Below are positions 49,654 to 57,973 of a stretch of 64,000 nt of DNA, piece by piece. The DNA lies in contig CAWHEI010000012.1 in the NCBI GenBank assembly GCA_963828415.1, positions 620,001-684,000 on the forward strand. Direction: 5' to 3'. Both the position numbers and the translations under genes were made by a program. The notes under the pieces were generated by a model. That model worked only from the letters and a program-made list of their open reading frames with translations. It was not told where the DNA came from and did no database searches. This DNA comes from Sva-07 sp963828415 (lineage in GTDB: Bacteria > Actinomycetota > Acidimicrobiia > Acidimicrobiales > Ilumatobacteraceae). Position 1 is the first letter of the stretch. Every line of letters starts with the position of its first letter.

Positions 49654-51702
49654 ATGACCGACAGTCCCCCGACCGACAGCGCGACGGACACAACGAAGTC
49701 CGCGGTGGCGAGACAGTCGATCGTCGCGCTCGCGACCGTTGGCCTCCTGGTGCTGATCTTCGCGGTGTGCCTCGTCAGTGCCGTCCAGCTGCTCGCGCCT
49801 CGGGACATGCCGTTCGGCATCACCGAGTCGTCGCCGGTCGTCGACGCCGTGCAGCAGGAGTACAGCCTGGACCTGACGACGTACTCGAGTGAGGCCGACC
49901 TGATGGACGCCGCGGCGCGTGGCGACATCTACGGTGGTTACGTCGTCGGTTCGTCCACCGACCTGCTGGTGACGGTCCCGGCGAAGAGCTTCTTCGGCGA
50001 GGTGTACGTCTCGGCCGGATTCAAGGAGGCCGCGAAGTCCGAGAGTCGGACCTACACCACCACACCGGTGGCACCGCTGCCGACCGCCGACCGCACCGGC
50101 GCCCTGGTGGGACTGCTGCTGCTGCCCACCCTCGTCGGGGGGTACATGATCGCCTCGCTGATGTTCTCGACCAGCCAAGTCGCCGCCGCCCGAGGGCGGA
50201 TCGCCATCGTCTTCGCGTTTGCCGCGGCGGTCGCACTGATCACGGGTGTCGCGGCCGGGCCGCTGATCGGGGCGTTCCCGACGAGCAACCTCTGGACCCT
50301 GATTCCCTGCTTCTTCCTGGTCACTGCGGTCGTCGGGCTCTCGGCCGTTGCCATCCAGGCGCTCGTGGGCAAGCTGGGCTCGCTCGTCGTCGCGCTGTTG
50401 TTCATCATCATCGGCGGCGCCGGTGCCGGCGGCACCGGAGTCGCGCTGCTCCCGACCTACTGGCAGTACATCGGTGCGCTGTTCCCGCCCCGCCACGCCA
50501 TCGAGCTCTACCGCAACGTGCGGTACTTCGACGGCAACAACATTGGCACCCCGATCGCTGTCCTGCTGGCCTACGGCGTGGTCAGTCTCGTCGTGATCGT
50601 CGCCATGACCCGCCGGTCGACCCCAACCTCCGAACCCGCGCCCGCAGGTGCCGACGGCGTATCCGGCCAACACGAACGCCGCCGTCTCGTCCCCAAGAAC
50701 TTGATCGCGCCGGTTGCGTTCTCGCTGATCCTGACGACCCTCTTCGCCGTCAACTACATGAGCTCGGGCCACGAACCGATCGCCAACGACATGCCGTTCG
50801 GGGTCGTGGGGCCGACCGAGCTGGCCGATGCCGCTCAGGGCGACCTGTTCGACCTCGACATCACCCAGTACGACGACCAGAGCGCCGCAACCGAGGCCAT
50901 GGACCGCGGTGAGATCTACGGAGCGCTCATCACCAGCGACTCGTCGACCGAACTGATGGTCGTCAACACCATCAGTGACATCTCCCCGCTCGACATCGCC
51001 GGCAACTTCGAGAAGGCCGCCTCGGCGAGTGGTGAGACGATCAGCGTGAAGGCCTACGCCCCCACGCCGTTGGCAGCGAAGGACCCGTTCGCGCTGGTTC
51101 CGGCGACCCTGCTCGTGGTGCTGCTGATCGGCGGGTACATGTCCGCTGCACTGCTGACGACCTCCGTCGGCTCGGCGTCGGCACGGTGGCGAGGCGTGTG
51201 GCTCGCCGGGTTCTCGGTCGTCACGGGGTTGGTCCTGGACATCGTGACCACGTTCTGGCTCGACGGGTTCCCGGAGGATTCGTTCTGGGTGGCCTGGCCG
51301 ATCCTGTCGCTGATCATCCTCGTCGTGGCGCTCTTCGCGGCCGTCATGCGCCGACTCCTCGGGCCCGCCGGCATCGTCGTCACGTTGATCGTCATCCTGC
51401 AGTTCGGCAACCCGTCGTCGGGCGGATCCAACGGCGCTGCGTACCTGACACCGTTCTGGAACGAACTCGGCCCGTTCCTGCCACCGCGCAACGCATTCTT
51501 GCTGCTGCGCAACACGCTGTACTTCGACGCCAACGGCATCACCCAACCGCTCTTCGTGTTGCTCGCCTACGCGATCATCGGCGCCGCGGTCCTCGGCTTC
51601 CTCGACTGGTACCGGTCTCCCGAGTTGTCGGTTCCCGGACTCCGCAGCGACGATGCGGCCCAGGCCGCAGGCGTTGCGATCCCGATCGGGCCGCTGCCGT
51701 AG
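49654..51702 (+). CDS. internally duplicated YhgE/DUF3533-like membrane protein
   Basis: 682 residues from ATG 49654. Two halves (about 20-335 and 345-670) share the same plan: a membrane helix; an extracytoplasmic domain beginning 'APRDMPFGITESSPVVDAV' in the first half and 'IANDMPFGVVGPTELADAA' in the second, each continuing with '...GDIYGGYV' or '...GEIYGALI'; four or five membrane helices; and a hallmark 'FPPRHAIELYRNVRYFDGNNI' / 'LPPRNAFLLLRNTLYFDANGI'. Single-copy relatives belong to the YhgE/Pip/ABC-2-like membrane proteins. The fusion suggests a pseudo-dimer acting as a transporter or secretion component. Coupled to the DUF1269 gene. Confidence 0.82.
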   Translation: MTDSPPTDSATDTTKSAVARQSIVALATVGLLVLIFAVCLVSAVQLLAPRDMPFGITESSPVVDAVQQEYSLDLTTYSSEADLMDAAARGDIYGGYVVGSSTDLLVTVPAKSFFGEVYVSAGFKEAAKSESRTYTTTPVAPLPTADRTGALVGLLLLPTLVGGYMIASLMFSTSQVAAARGRIAIVFAFAAAVALITGVAAGPLIGAFPTSNLWTLIPCFFLVTAVVGLSAVAIQALVGKLGSLVVALLFIIIGGAGAGGTGVALLPTYWQYIGALFPPRHAIELYRNVRYFDGNNIGTPIAVLLAYGVVSLVVIVAMTRRSTPTSEPAPAGADGVSGQHERRRLVPKNLIAPVAFSLILTTLFAVNYMSSGHEPIANDMPFGVVGPTELADAAQGDLFDLDITQYDDQSAATEAMDRGEIYGALITSDSSTELMVVNTISDISPLDIAGNFEKAASASGETISVKAYAPTPLAAKDPFALVPATLLVVLLIGGYMSAALLTTSVGSASARWRGVWLAGFSVVTGLVLDIVTTFWLDGFPEDSFWVAWPILSLIILVVALFAAVMRRLLGPAGIVVTLIVILQFGNPSSGGSNGAAYLTPFWNELGPFLPPRNAFLLLRNTLYFDANGITQPLFVLLAYAIIGAAVLGFLDWYRSPELSVPGLRSDDAAQAAGVAIPIGPLP

Positions 51703-51736
51703 GGACGTGCACGGCGGTCCCGTGCTCGTCGATTGC

Positions 51737-51742
51737 TAGTTT
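51737..51742 (+). promoter_or_regulatory. -10 box, leaderless promoter of the LuxR regulator gene
   Basis: TAGTTT, six bases before GTG 51749. Confidence 0.45.
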
Positions 51743-51748
51743 CCAAGC

Positions 51749-53980
51749 GTGCCGATCCCCCCGTCGACCACCGCGACGTTCGTCGCCCCGCTCTTCGGAG
51801 CGAGGTTCGACCCGCCGCGGCGCCGGCCGAGCGACATCGACAGGACCGCGCTGCTGCGTGCCGGTCATGACGGCATCGAGTCCCGCCTGGTCGTCATTGC
51901 AGCCCCGGCCGGTTACGGCAAGTCCACGCTCGCTGCCCAACTCGACGCTGCGGACACGGTCCGCAATCGGATGTGGCATCCCGTCGAACCCATCGACAAC
52001 GACCCGGTTGCGTTCGTTGCGCGGCTGTTCGCCGGCCTCGAGCGTCTGGCACCGTTCTCACCCGAGGTGCGCGCAGCGGCCGAGGAGTCGACAGCTGGGG
52101 CAGGCGCCGAGATGGTCGAGATGCTGCTGTCGGTCATGCACCAACGCGAGCCGCTGCGCATCACGTTCGACGACGCTCACCACCTCGTGTCGCCGGCCAG
52201 CCTGTCGATTCTCCAACGGATCATCACCGCAGGCCGCGACGGTTCGCAGGTCGTGGTCGCCAGCCGCACCACCCCTGATCTCAGGCTGGCACGCCTCCGC
52301 GCGGCGGGCGACCTCGCCGAGATCGGGCCAGCCGAACTGGCGTTGGACCTCGACGCGACATCGACCGTGTTGGATCTGTTGGGCATCGAGCTGGACACCG
52401 CCGACGCCGACGCGCTGTGCCAGAAGACGGAGGGGTGGCCGGCGGGGATCGCGCTGGCCGGGATCGCCATCTCGAATTCGCCAGGATCGGGGTGGCCGGC
52501 CATTCCGTCGGGTCGTCGGCGGGAGATCGCCGATTACCTGGTCGATGAGGTGCTCTCCCAGCAGTCAGACGAGGTCCGCTCGTTTCTGGTCCGTATCGCC
52601 CTGCTGCGGCGGTTCAACGCGCAACTCTGTGATGCGATGCTCGCTCTCGAAGGGTCGCACGACGTCCTCGATCGGCTCGACCGGATCAACCTGTTCGTCG
52701 TGCCGCTCGACGACGAGCGTGGCTGGTACCGGTTCCACCACCTGTTCGGCGAGCTCCTCAACGACCAGTTCGAACGGATCGGTGCGCCCGAGCGCGATCT
52801 GTTGCTGAACCGAGCAGCGCACTGGCATCTCGAGCACGGCACCATCGACGAGGCCCTGCACTACGCCCAGCGCAGCGGCGACTTCGCACTCGCCGGCCGG
52901 ATCGCTCTCGGCCATGGGCCGAGGCTGGTCCGAGCGGGGCAGATCGACACGCTCCGAGCCTGGATCGAGCGATCGACCAGCGACGAGATCACCTCCGACC
53001 CGGCATTCAGCATCGCCGCCGCTGGGGTGGCCGCCCTGCTGGGAGAGGCGAAGGCACAACGATTCGTGAACGCGGCCGAACAGTTCCCACTCGACGGGCC
53101 ATCACCCGACGGCGCATCCTCACTTCGCTCCTCGTTGGCCAATGTGCGCTCGATGATCGGCCACGCCGGATTCGTCCAGATGCTGGCCGACGGTCGCCAG
53201 GTGTACGAACTCGAACGCGCAGCACACACCCCATGGATGACGGGCGGATGTCGGGCGATGGGACACGCGTTCGTCGGGCTCGGCCAACCCGGCGAGGCAA
53301 TCCCCGTCCTCGAGGAAGGACTGCGGATCTGTGCGGAGTTCTCGATCCGCGGCTACCAGGAGGTCGTCTTCCTCGGCCACCTCGCACTTGCCTACATCGA
53401 TCTCAGCGAGTTCACCGCAGCAAGCAACCACGTCGAGGAGGGCTCTGCCATCATGCGACGTACCGATGTCGCGCAGCCATTGCATGCGTTGGCGCTCTGG
53501 ACGGCCGAGGCGAGCGTCGCGACCCGCCGCGGCGACCTCGATCGGGCGCAGCAAGCGCTCGCCCGGGTCGACCAGTACCTGGATCTGTGCGCAGCGATGG
53601 TGTGGCTCCAGGCGGAAGTCGCCGTTCGATGTGCGGAGACCTCCTGGGCGTCAGGGGACTGGGCCACAGCAACACGATTTGCCGACCGGGCCCGCGTCGC
53701 CCTCGAACGCGTCCCGGACTCGGAAACACTGACCGGGAGACTCACCAGCGCTTCGAGGACAGCGAGCGGCCTGGCGATGCTGACGACGATCGAACGCCAG
53801 ATCCTCGACCAACTCGCGACACATCTCACCCTCGAGCAGATCGGTCGCAAGCGATACGTTTCGCGGTCGACCGTCAAGACTCACGTTGCGTCGATCTACT
53901 CGAAACTCGGCGTCGGGACCCGAGCCGGCGCCGTGGCGATCCTCCGAGCCGACCCGACGAGCAGCACCACGAGTCAATGA
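51749..53980 (+). CDS. MalT-type LuxR-family ATP-dependent regulator
   Basis: 743 residues from GTG 51749. The N-terminal STAND ATPase has Walker A 'AAPAGYGKSTLAAQL' (near residues 51-65), Walker B 'ITFDDAHHL', and the sensor 'VVASRTTPDLRLARLRA'. A winged-helix-like arm domain ('FHHLFGELLNDQF') and TPR-like helical repeats (about 380-650) follow, and the C-terminal LuxR HTH is 'LTTIERQILDQLATHLTLEQIGRKRYVSRSTVKTHVASIYSKLGV'. MalT-type proteins are activated by a small molecule plus ATP. The glycosidase remnant and zwf downstream hint at a carbohydrate signal, but this is inference. Its stop overlaps the following ORF (ATGA). Confidence 0.93.
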   Translation: MPIPPSTTATFVAPLFGARFDPPRRRPSDIDRTALLRAGHDGIESRLVVIAAPAGYGKSTLAAQLDAADTVRNRMWHPVEPIDNDPVAFVARLFAGLERLAPFSPEVRAAAEESTAGAGAEMVEMLLSVMHQREPLRITFDDAHHLVSPASLSILQRIITAGRDGSQVVVASRTTPDLRLARLRAAGDLAEIGPAELALDLDATSTVLDLLGIELDTADADALCQKTEGWPAGIALAGIAISNSPGSGWPAIPSGRRREIADYLVDEVLSQQSDEVRSFLVRIALLRRFNAQLCDAMLALEGSHDVLDRLDRINLFVVPLDDERGWYRFHHLFGELLNDQFERIGAPERDLLLNRAAHWHLEHGTIDEALHYAQRSGDFALAGRIALGHGPRLVRAGQIDTLRAWIERSTSDEITSDPAFSIAAAGVAALLGEAKAQRFVNAAEQFPLDGPSPDGASSLRSSLANVRSMIGHAGFVQMLADGRQVYELERAAHTPWMTGGCRAMGHAFVGLGQPGEAIPVLEEGLRICAEFSIRGYQEVVFLGHLALAYIDLSEFTAASNHVEEGSAIMRRTDVAQPLHALALWTAEASVATRRGDLDRAQQALARVDQYLDLCAAMVWLQAEVAVRCAETSWASGDWATATRFADRARVALERVPDSETLTGRLTSASRTASGLAMLTTIERQILDQLATHLTLEQIGRKRYVSRSTVKTHVASIYSKLGVGTRAGAVAILRADPTSSTTSQ

Positions 53981-54339
53981 GGATTCCGACCACGGTTCTT
54001 CGCAGGACTTCGATGCCCCCCACTCTGGCCGATGCGTCCCGACGGCGGGCGACGTACGTTCGAGATCTTCGTCGGCGGCTCATCGGACTGTTCACCATCG
54101 ACGCCGACGGCCGACGGCCCTGCTTCGGTGGGGTCGATCGGTTCCAGAACGATCCGCGCTGGTTCGACAACATTGCGTTCAACGAGTACTTCCACGGTGA
54201 TAACGGCGCCGGCCTCGGCGCCACGCACCAGACCGGCTGGACGGGCCTCGTTGCCGATCTCATCCGCGGACGTCCGGGTGACGGCGTGTACTCGACCAGC
54301 GATCTTCCCGCCGTGCTGCGTGATCGGGCGGCGACGTGA
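53977..54339 (+). pseudogene. truncated C-terminal remnant of a GH63-like glycosidase
   Basis: 120 residues. From about residue 45 on the sequence is the conserved end of large bacterial alpha-glucosidase/mannosylglycerate-hydrolase-like proteins: 'GLFTIDADGRRPCFGG', 'FQNDPRWFDNIAFNEYFHGDNG' and 'GLGATHQTGWTGLVADLI'. The remaining ~700 residues, including most of the (alpha/alpha)6 barrel, are missing, and residues 1-25 look unrelated. It overlaps the regulator gene (ATGA) and ndh (GTGA), so the deletion kept the operon's translational couplings. Probably non-functional; a small retained ORF for coupling is the alternative. Confidence 0.72.
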
Positions 54340-55715
54340 GCTCCGAGCAGCGTCACCGAGTGGTCGTCGTGGGCGGTGGCTTCGGCGGGCTCTTCGCCGC
54401 CCGCCGGCTCGCCCACATGGACGTCGAGGTCACACTCGTCGACCGGCGCAACCACCATCTGTTCCAGCCGTTGCTGTACCAGGTGGCCACGGGCATGCTC
54501 TCGCCCGGACAGATCGCAATGCCGTTGCGCCACATCCTTCGCGGCGCGAAGAACACCAGGGTCCTGCTCGCCGAGGTGACGGGATTCGCTCTCGACGATC
54601 GCATCGTTCACGCGTCCGCGCCGGGAGACGTCGACTCCCTGGAGCTGCACTACGACTCGCTGATCGTCGCCGCCGGCGCCGGGCAGTCGTACTTCGGCCA
54701 CGACGAACTGGCGCGGCATGCGCCGGGCATGAAGACCATCGATGACGCACTCGAACTGCGCCGCCGGTTCTTCGGTGCGTTCGAGATGGCCGAGCTGACG
54801 ACCGACCCCGACGAGCGACGGCGGTGGCTGACCGTGGTGATCGTCGGTGGCGGCCCGACCGGCGTGGAACTGGCGGGTCAGGTGCGCGAGCTGGCGACAC
54901 GTTCGCTCCGCAACGAGTTCAGGAGCATCGACCCGTCCTCGGTCCGCGTGATCGTCGTCGACGGCGGGGACGAACCGCTCGCGACGTTCGGCGACCGCTT
55001 GTCGCACGCCGCGAGGCGCGAACTCGAATCACTCGGCGTCGAGTTGCAGATGCACTCCCGGGTCGTCGGTGTCGACCCCGACGGCGTCGACGTGCTGGGC
55101 CCGGACGGCGCCGGGTCCAGGATCGAGGCCCACACCACCGTGTGGGCGGCCGGGGTGCAGGCGTCACCGCTCACGCAGCTGCTCGCCGACCAGAGCGGCG
55201 CCACACTCGACCGTTCCGGTCGGATCGAGGTGGCGCACGATCTCAGCCTTCCCGGCCACCCCGAGGTCTTCGCGATCGGCGACATGGCGACGTATCAGCA
55301 CCTGCCCGGAGTCGCCGAGGTTGCCATGCAGGGTGGCCTGCATGCCGCAAACACGATCGCGCGACGCCTCGACGGCAAACCTTCGGCGACCTTCGCCTAC
55401 CGTGACCTCGGTAGCGTCGCCGCAATCGGTCGGTTCCGGGCGATCGCCAGCGTCCGCGGGCTGCGCCTCAGCGGATTGCCCGGATGGTTCGTCTGGTTCT
55501 TCGTCCACCTCGCGTTCCTCAGCGGCTACGGCAACCGACTGTCCACCATGTTGCGCTGGATGCGCTCGATGGTCGGTCGCGGTCGTGCCGAGCGCCAGTT
55601 CAGCACCGCGCATGTCGGTGGCGACCTGAGCCTTCCGTCGAGTGTTCGATCGATCGTCCAGCCGACGCCGTTCCCCGACGCGCCCACGAAATCCGACGAC
55701 CAGGAGGAGACCTGA
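54336..55715 (+). CDS. ndh: type II NADH dehydrogenase (NDH-2)
   Basis: 459 residues; GTG 54336 overlaps the upstream stop. The FAD-binding motif is 'VVVVGGGFGGLFAARRL' at the N-terminus, the NADH-binding motif 'VVIVGGGPTGVELAGQV' near residue 170, and 'VFAIGDMATYQ' closes the FAD site. 'NHHLFQPLLYQVATGMLSPGQIA' is the quinone/flavin loop typical of NDH-2. The C-terminal amphipathic region ('WFVWFFVHLAFLSGYGNRLSTMLRWM') mediates membrane association. It oxidises NADH and reduces menaquinone without proton pumping. Two bases separate it from zwf. Confidence 0.94.
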   Translation: MSSEQRHRVVVVGGGFGGLFAARRLAHMDVEVTLVDRRNHHLFQPLLYQVATGMLSPGQIAMPLRHILRGAKNTRVLLAEVTGFALDDRIVHASAPGDVDSLELHYDSLIVAAGAGQSYFGHDELARHAPGMKTIDDALELRRRFFGAFEMAELTTDPDERRRWLTVVIVGGGPTGVELAGQVRELATRSLRNEFRSIDPSSVRVIVVDGGDEPLATFGDRLSHAARRELESLGVELQMHSRVVGVDPDGVDVLGPDGAGSRIEAHTTVWAAGVQASPLTQLLADQSGATLDRSGRIEVAHDLSLPGHPEVFAIGDMATYQHLPGVAEVAMQGGLHAANTIARRLDGKPSATFAYRDLGSVAAIGRFRAIASVRGLRLSGLPGWFVWFFVHLAFLSGYGNRLSTMLRWMRSMVGRGRAERQFSTAHVGGDLSLPSSVRSIVQPTPFPDAPTKSDDQEET

Positions 55716-55717
55716 CC

Positions 55718-57115
55718 ATGGCCGACACGAAGAACTGCGACACGCTGGTGATCTTCGGAATCACGGGCGATCTCGCGAAGGTGATGACCTTCCGCTCGCT
55801 CTATCGCCTCGAACGGCGCGGCCTCCTGCACTGTCCGATCGTCGGCGTTGCTGGTGACGATTGGACCGTCAACCAACTCGTCGAGCGCGCTCGCGAGTCG
55901 ATCGCCGGGACCGGCGAGTCGCTCGACGACGCAGTGTTCGATCGCTTCGCCGCCCGGTTGTCGTACGTGCAGGGCGACTTCACCGACAGTGCCACCTACC
56001 AGCACGTTGCCGCCGCGATCACTGGAGCGTCGCTCCCGGTCTTCTACCTCGAGGTTCCACCGTTCTTGTTCTCGGCCGTCATCAAGGGTCTGCACGATGC
56101 TGATCTCACGGGGAACGCCCGAGTCGTCGTCGAGAAGCCGTTCGGTCACGATCTCGACTCGGCGCGAACGCTCGCCGCCGAACTCCACCAGTACATCGAC
56201 GAATCCCAATTGCTCCGCATCGACCACTATCTCGGCAAGATGGGCCTCGAGGAGATCCTGTATCTGCGCTTCGCGAACACGATGCTCGAGCCGCTGTGGA
56301 ACCGCAACTACATCGAGTCCGTGCAGATCACGATGGCCGAGGACTTCGGCGTCGCCGACCGCGGCCACTTCTACGACCCGGTCGGCGCGCTTCGCGACGT
56401 CGTGGTCAACCACATGATGCAGGTCGTTGCTGCCGCAGCGATGGAGCCGCCCGCCGGCGGGCGATCGGAGGACCTGAAAAACGCACTCGTCACTGCGTTC
56501 CGAGCGGTCAACACCGCCGACCCGTCCCACTACGTGCGCGGCCAGTACGAGGGGTACCTCGACGTCGACGGCGTCGCTCCCGGGTCCACGACCGAGACCT
56601 TCGCTGCGCTCCGGCTCGAGATCGACAATTGGCGCTGGTCCGGCGTACCGTTCTTCCTGCGCACCGGCAAGCTGCTCGCGGCAACCCAGACCGAGTTACG
56701 AGTGGTCTTCAAGCATCCGCCCAAGCTCGGCTTCGACGTGCTCGGACGGGGCCACTCCGAGCCGGACCAGTTCATCGTTCGCCTCGATCCGTCCACCGGT
56801 GTGCGCATCGTGATGGAAGCTCACCGCGCCGGCGCGCCACGAGCGGAGCCGGTCACGCTCGACATGAAGTTCTCCGACGAAGGCGGCGAAGGAGCGACGC
56901 CGTACGAGGTCCTGCTGCATGCGGCGATGGTCGGAGCGACCACACGATTCACGCGACAGGACGGTGTGGAGGAGACATGGCGCATCATGCAGCCGTTGGT
57001 CGACGCACCACCTCCGGTGCACCCGTACGCGCCCGGCTCGTGGGGGCCGAAGGAGGCCGACGCACTGGTCCTCGGCCACAGCAACTGGCACGAGCCGTGG
57101 ATGGACGGCGCCTGA
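55718..57115 (+). CDS. zwf: glucose-6-phosphate dehydrogenase
   Basis: 465 residues from ATG 55718, preceded by GGAGGAG at the end of ndh. The NADP-binding motif 'VIFGITGDLAKVMTFRSLYRL' differs from the usual GxTGDLAxRKL by having VMT in place of the RK. The catalytic segment 'LLRIDHYLGKMGLEEILYLRFAN' (His/Lys, near residue 167) and 'VEKPFGHDL' are intact, and the C-terminus has 'GSWGPKEADALV'. It feeds the oxidative pentose phosphate pathway. Loss of the Arg-Lys that contacts the NADP 2'-phosphate suggests relaxed or NAD-preferring cofactor use. Likely co-transcribed with ndh. Confidence 0.94.
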   Translation: MADTKNCDTLVIFGITGDLAKVMTFRSLYRLERRGLLHCPIVGVAGDDWTVNQLVERARESIAGTGESLDDAVFDRFAARLSYVQGDFTDSATYQHVAAAITGASLPVFYLEVPPFLFSAVIKGLHDADLTGNARVVVEKPFGHDLDSARTLAAELHQYIDESQLLRIDHYLGKMGLEEILYLRFANTMLEPLWNRNYIESVQITMAEDFGVADRGHFYDPVGALRDVVVNHMMQVVAAAAMEPPAGGRSEDLKNALVTAFRAVNTADPSHYVRGQYEGYLDVDGVAPGSTTETFAALRLEIDNWRWSGVPFFLRTGKLLAATQTELRVVFKHPPKLGFDVLGRGHSEPDQFIVRLDPSTGVRIVMEAHRAGAPRAEPVTLDMKFSDEGGEGATPYEVLLHAAMVGATTRFTRQDGVEETWRIMQPLVDAPPPVHPYAPGSWGPKEADALVLGHSNWHEPWMDGA

Positions 57116-57140
57116 GCGAGCGTTGCCCGGTCGGCGCCGC

Positions 57141-57330
57141 TCACCCGAGGCGTTCGAGCAGGTGGTCTCCGACGCAGAGCGAATTGGCGATGATCGTCAG
57201 TGTCGAAGTTGACCGCGCCGATCGCGGTCAAGAAGCTCGAATCGACCACGTACAGGTTGTCGACGTCGTGCGTCCGGCAGTTGACGTCGAGCACCGCGGC
57301 GGCGACTTCAGGTTCGAATGGGGATCCGGA
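57141..57330 (-). pseudogene. C-terminal remnant of a GMC-type oxidoreductase
   Basis: On the minus strand, 'VLDVNCRTHDVDNLYVVDSS' and the following 'AIGAVN' (ending near 57210) match the C-terminal FAD-binding block of GMC oxidoreductases. A one-base shift then leads to 'LTIIANSLCVGDHLLERLG' and a stop at 57141. The sequence before 57330 is not recognisable, so at most 60 residues of a 500-residue enzyme remain, and these are frameshifted. It abuts the 3' end of zwf. Confidence 0.7.
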
Positions 57331-57403
57331 GAACTCGGCCGAGGATGCGCTCGGCGAGGAGAAGGATCACCTGAGCGGCAATGAGGGCGAGGAACGCTTC
57401 CAT
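57308..57403 (-). CDS. possible 31-residue membrane peptide
   Basis: ATG 57403 is preceded by CGGAGG at a good distance (9 bases). The ORF encodes 'MEAFLALIAAQVILLLAERI' plus a short basic tail ending 'RIPIRT': a single hydrophobic/amphipathic helix with two Glu and four Arg. Too short for ordinary gene finders. It ends inside the GMC remnant in another frame. The ribosome binding site and composition favour a real small membrane protein, but there is no family evidence. Confidence 0.4.
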   Translation of the reverse strand: MEAFLALIAAQVILLLAERILGRVLRIPIRT

Positions 57404-57514
57404 GTGAAGTACCTCCGAGTTGTCGATGTGCGTCTTGGAACCTATGAGACCCACATGACGCTCGCGGAACATCGCGGTGGCCACCGGATGAACTCTTGTC
57501 GAACCTTCCGGCGG

Positions 57515-57973
57515 TCAGTCGGTGGTCGCAGGGGCTGCCGACTTCTTGGCTGCCGACTTCTTGGCTGCCGTCTTCTTCGCTGCCGTCTTCTTCGCTGCCG
57601 TCTTCTTCGCGGCCGTCTTCTTCGCTGCCGTCTTCTTGGACGTCGGCGTGCTCGGGGCGGCCGTCGTCGGCGTTGCTGCTGGAGCGGCCTCTTCGCGACC
57701 GGGTACCACCTTGGACACGACAGCGCCGGCGGTGCGGACCGTCAGGCCCGCGCCTTTGGCAGCCAGCTCGCCACCGGTGCGAACGACACCGCCTGCGACG
57801 ACTCCGGTCAACTCGGTCGCGCGACCCAGCTGGTTCGACACGCTGGTTCCGGTCCGGGCAATGGCATCGCCGGCACTGCTGCCGTCAGGGTTCCAGTCGT
57901 GCATCTTCTTCCATGCGAACCAGCCGCCGACTGCAGCCACGCCACCGATCAACGTCGTCTCGAGTGCTCCCAT
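57515..57973 (-). CDS. membrane-anchored protein with KTAAK repeat tail
   Basis: 152 residues from ATG 57973 (GAGGGAG upstream). A short hydrophobic N-terminus ('TTLIGGVAAVGGWFAW') is followed by an Ala/Gly/Thr-rich amphipathic region (residues 40-95), then about seven K(T/S)AAK pentads, a histone H1-like, DNA- or polyanion-binding tail. The architecture suggests a protein tethering nucleic acid or acidic polymers to the membrane; low complexity alone is weak evidence. Its start lies 25 bp inside the end of the P-type ATPase gene, so it is translated from the same mRNA. Confidence 0.75.
   Translation of the reverse strand: MGALETTLIGGVAAVGGWFAWKKMHDWNPDGSSAGDAIARTGTSVSNQLGRATELTGVVAGGVVRTGGELAAKGAGLTVRTAGAVVSKVVPGREEAAPAATPTTAAPSTPTSKKTAAKKTAAKKTAAKKTAAKKTAAKKSAAKKSAAPATTD
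57537..57641. repeat. 15-bp tandem repeat encoding the K(T/S)AAK tail
   Basis: About seven copies of a 15-bp unit (plus-strand GCCGTCTTCTTCGCT and the variant GCCGACTTCTTGGCT). Whole-unit slippage keeps the frame and would change the length of the basic tail. Confidence 0.8.
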
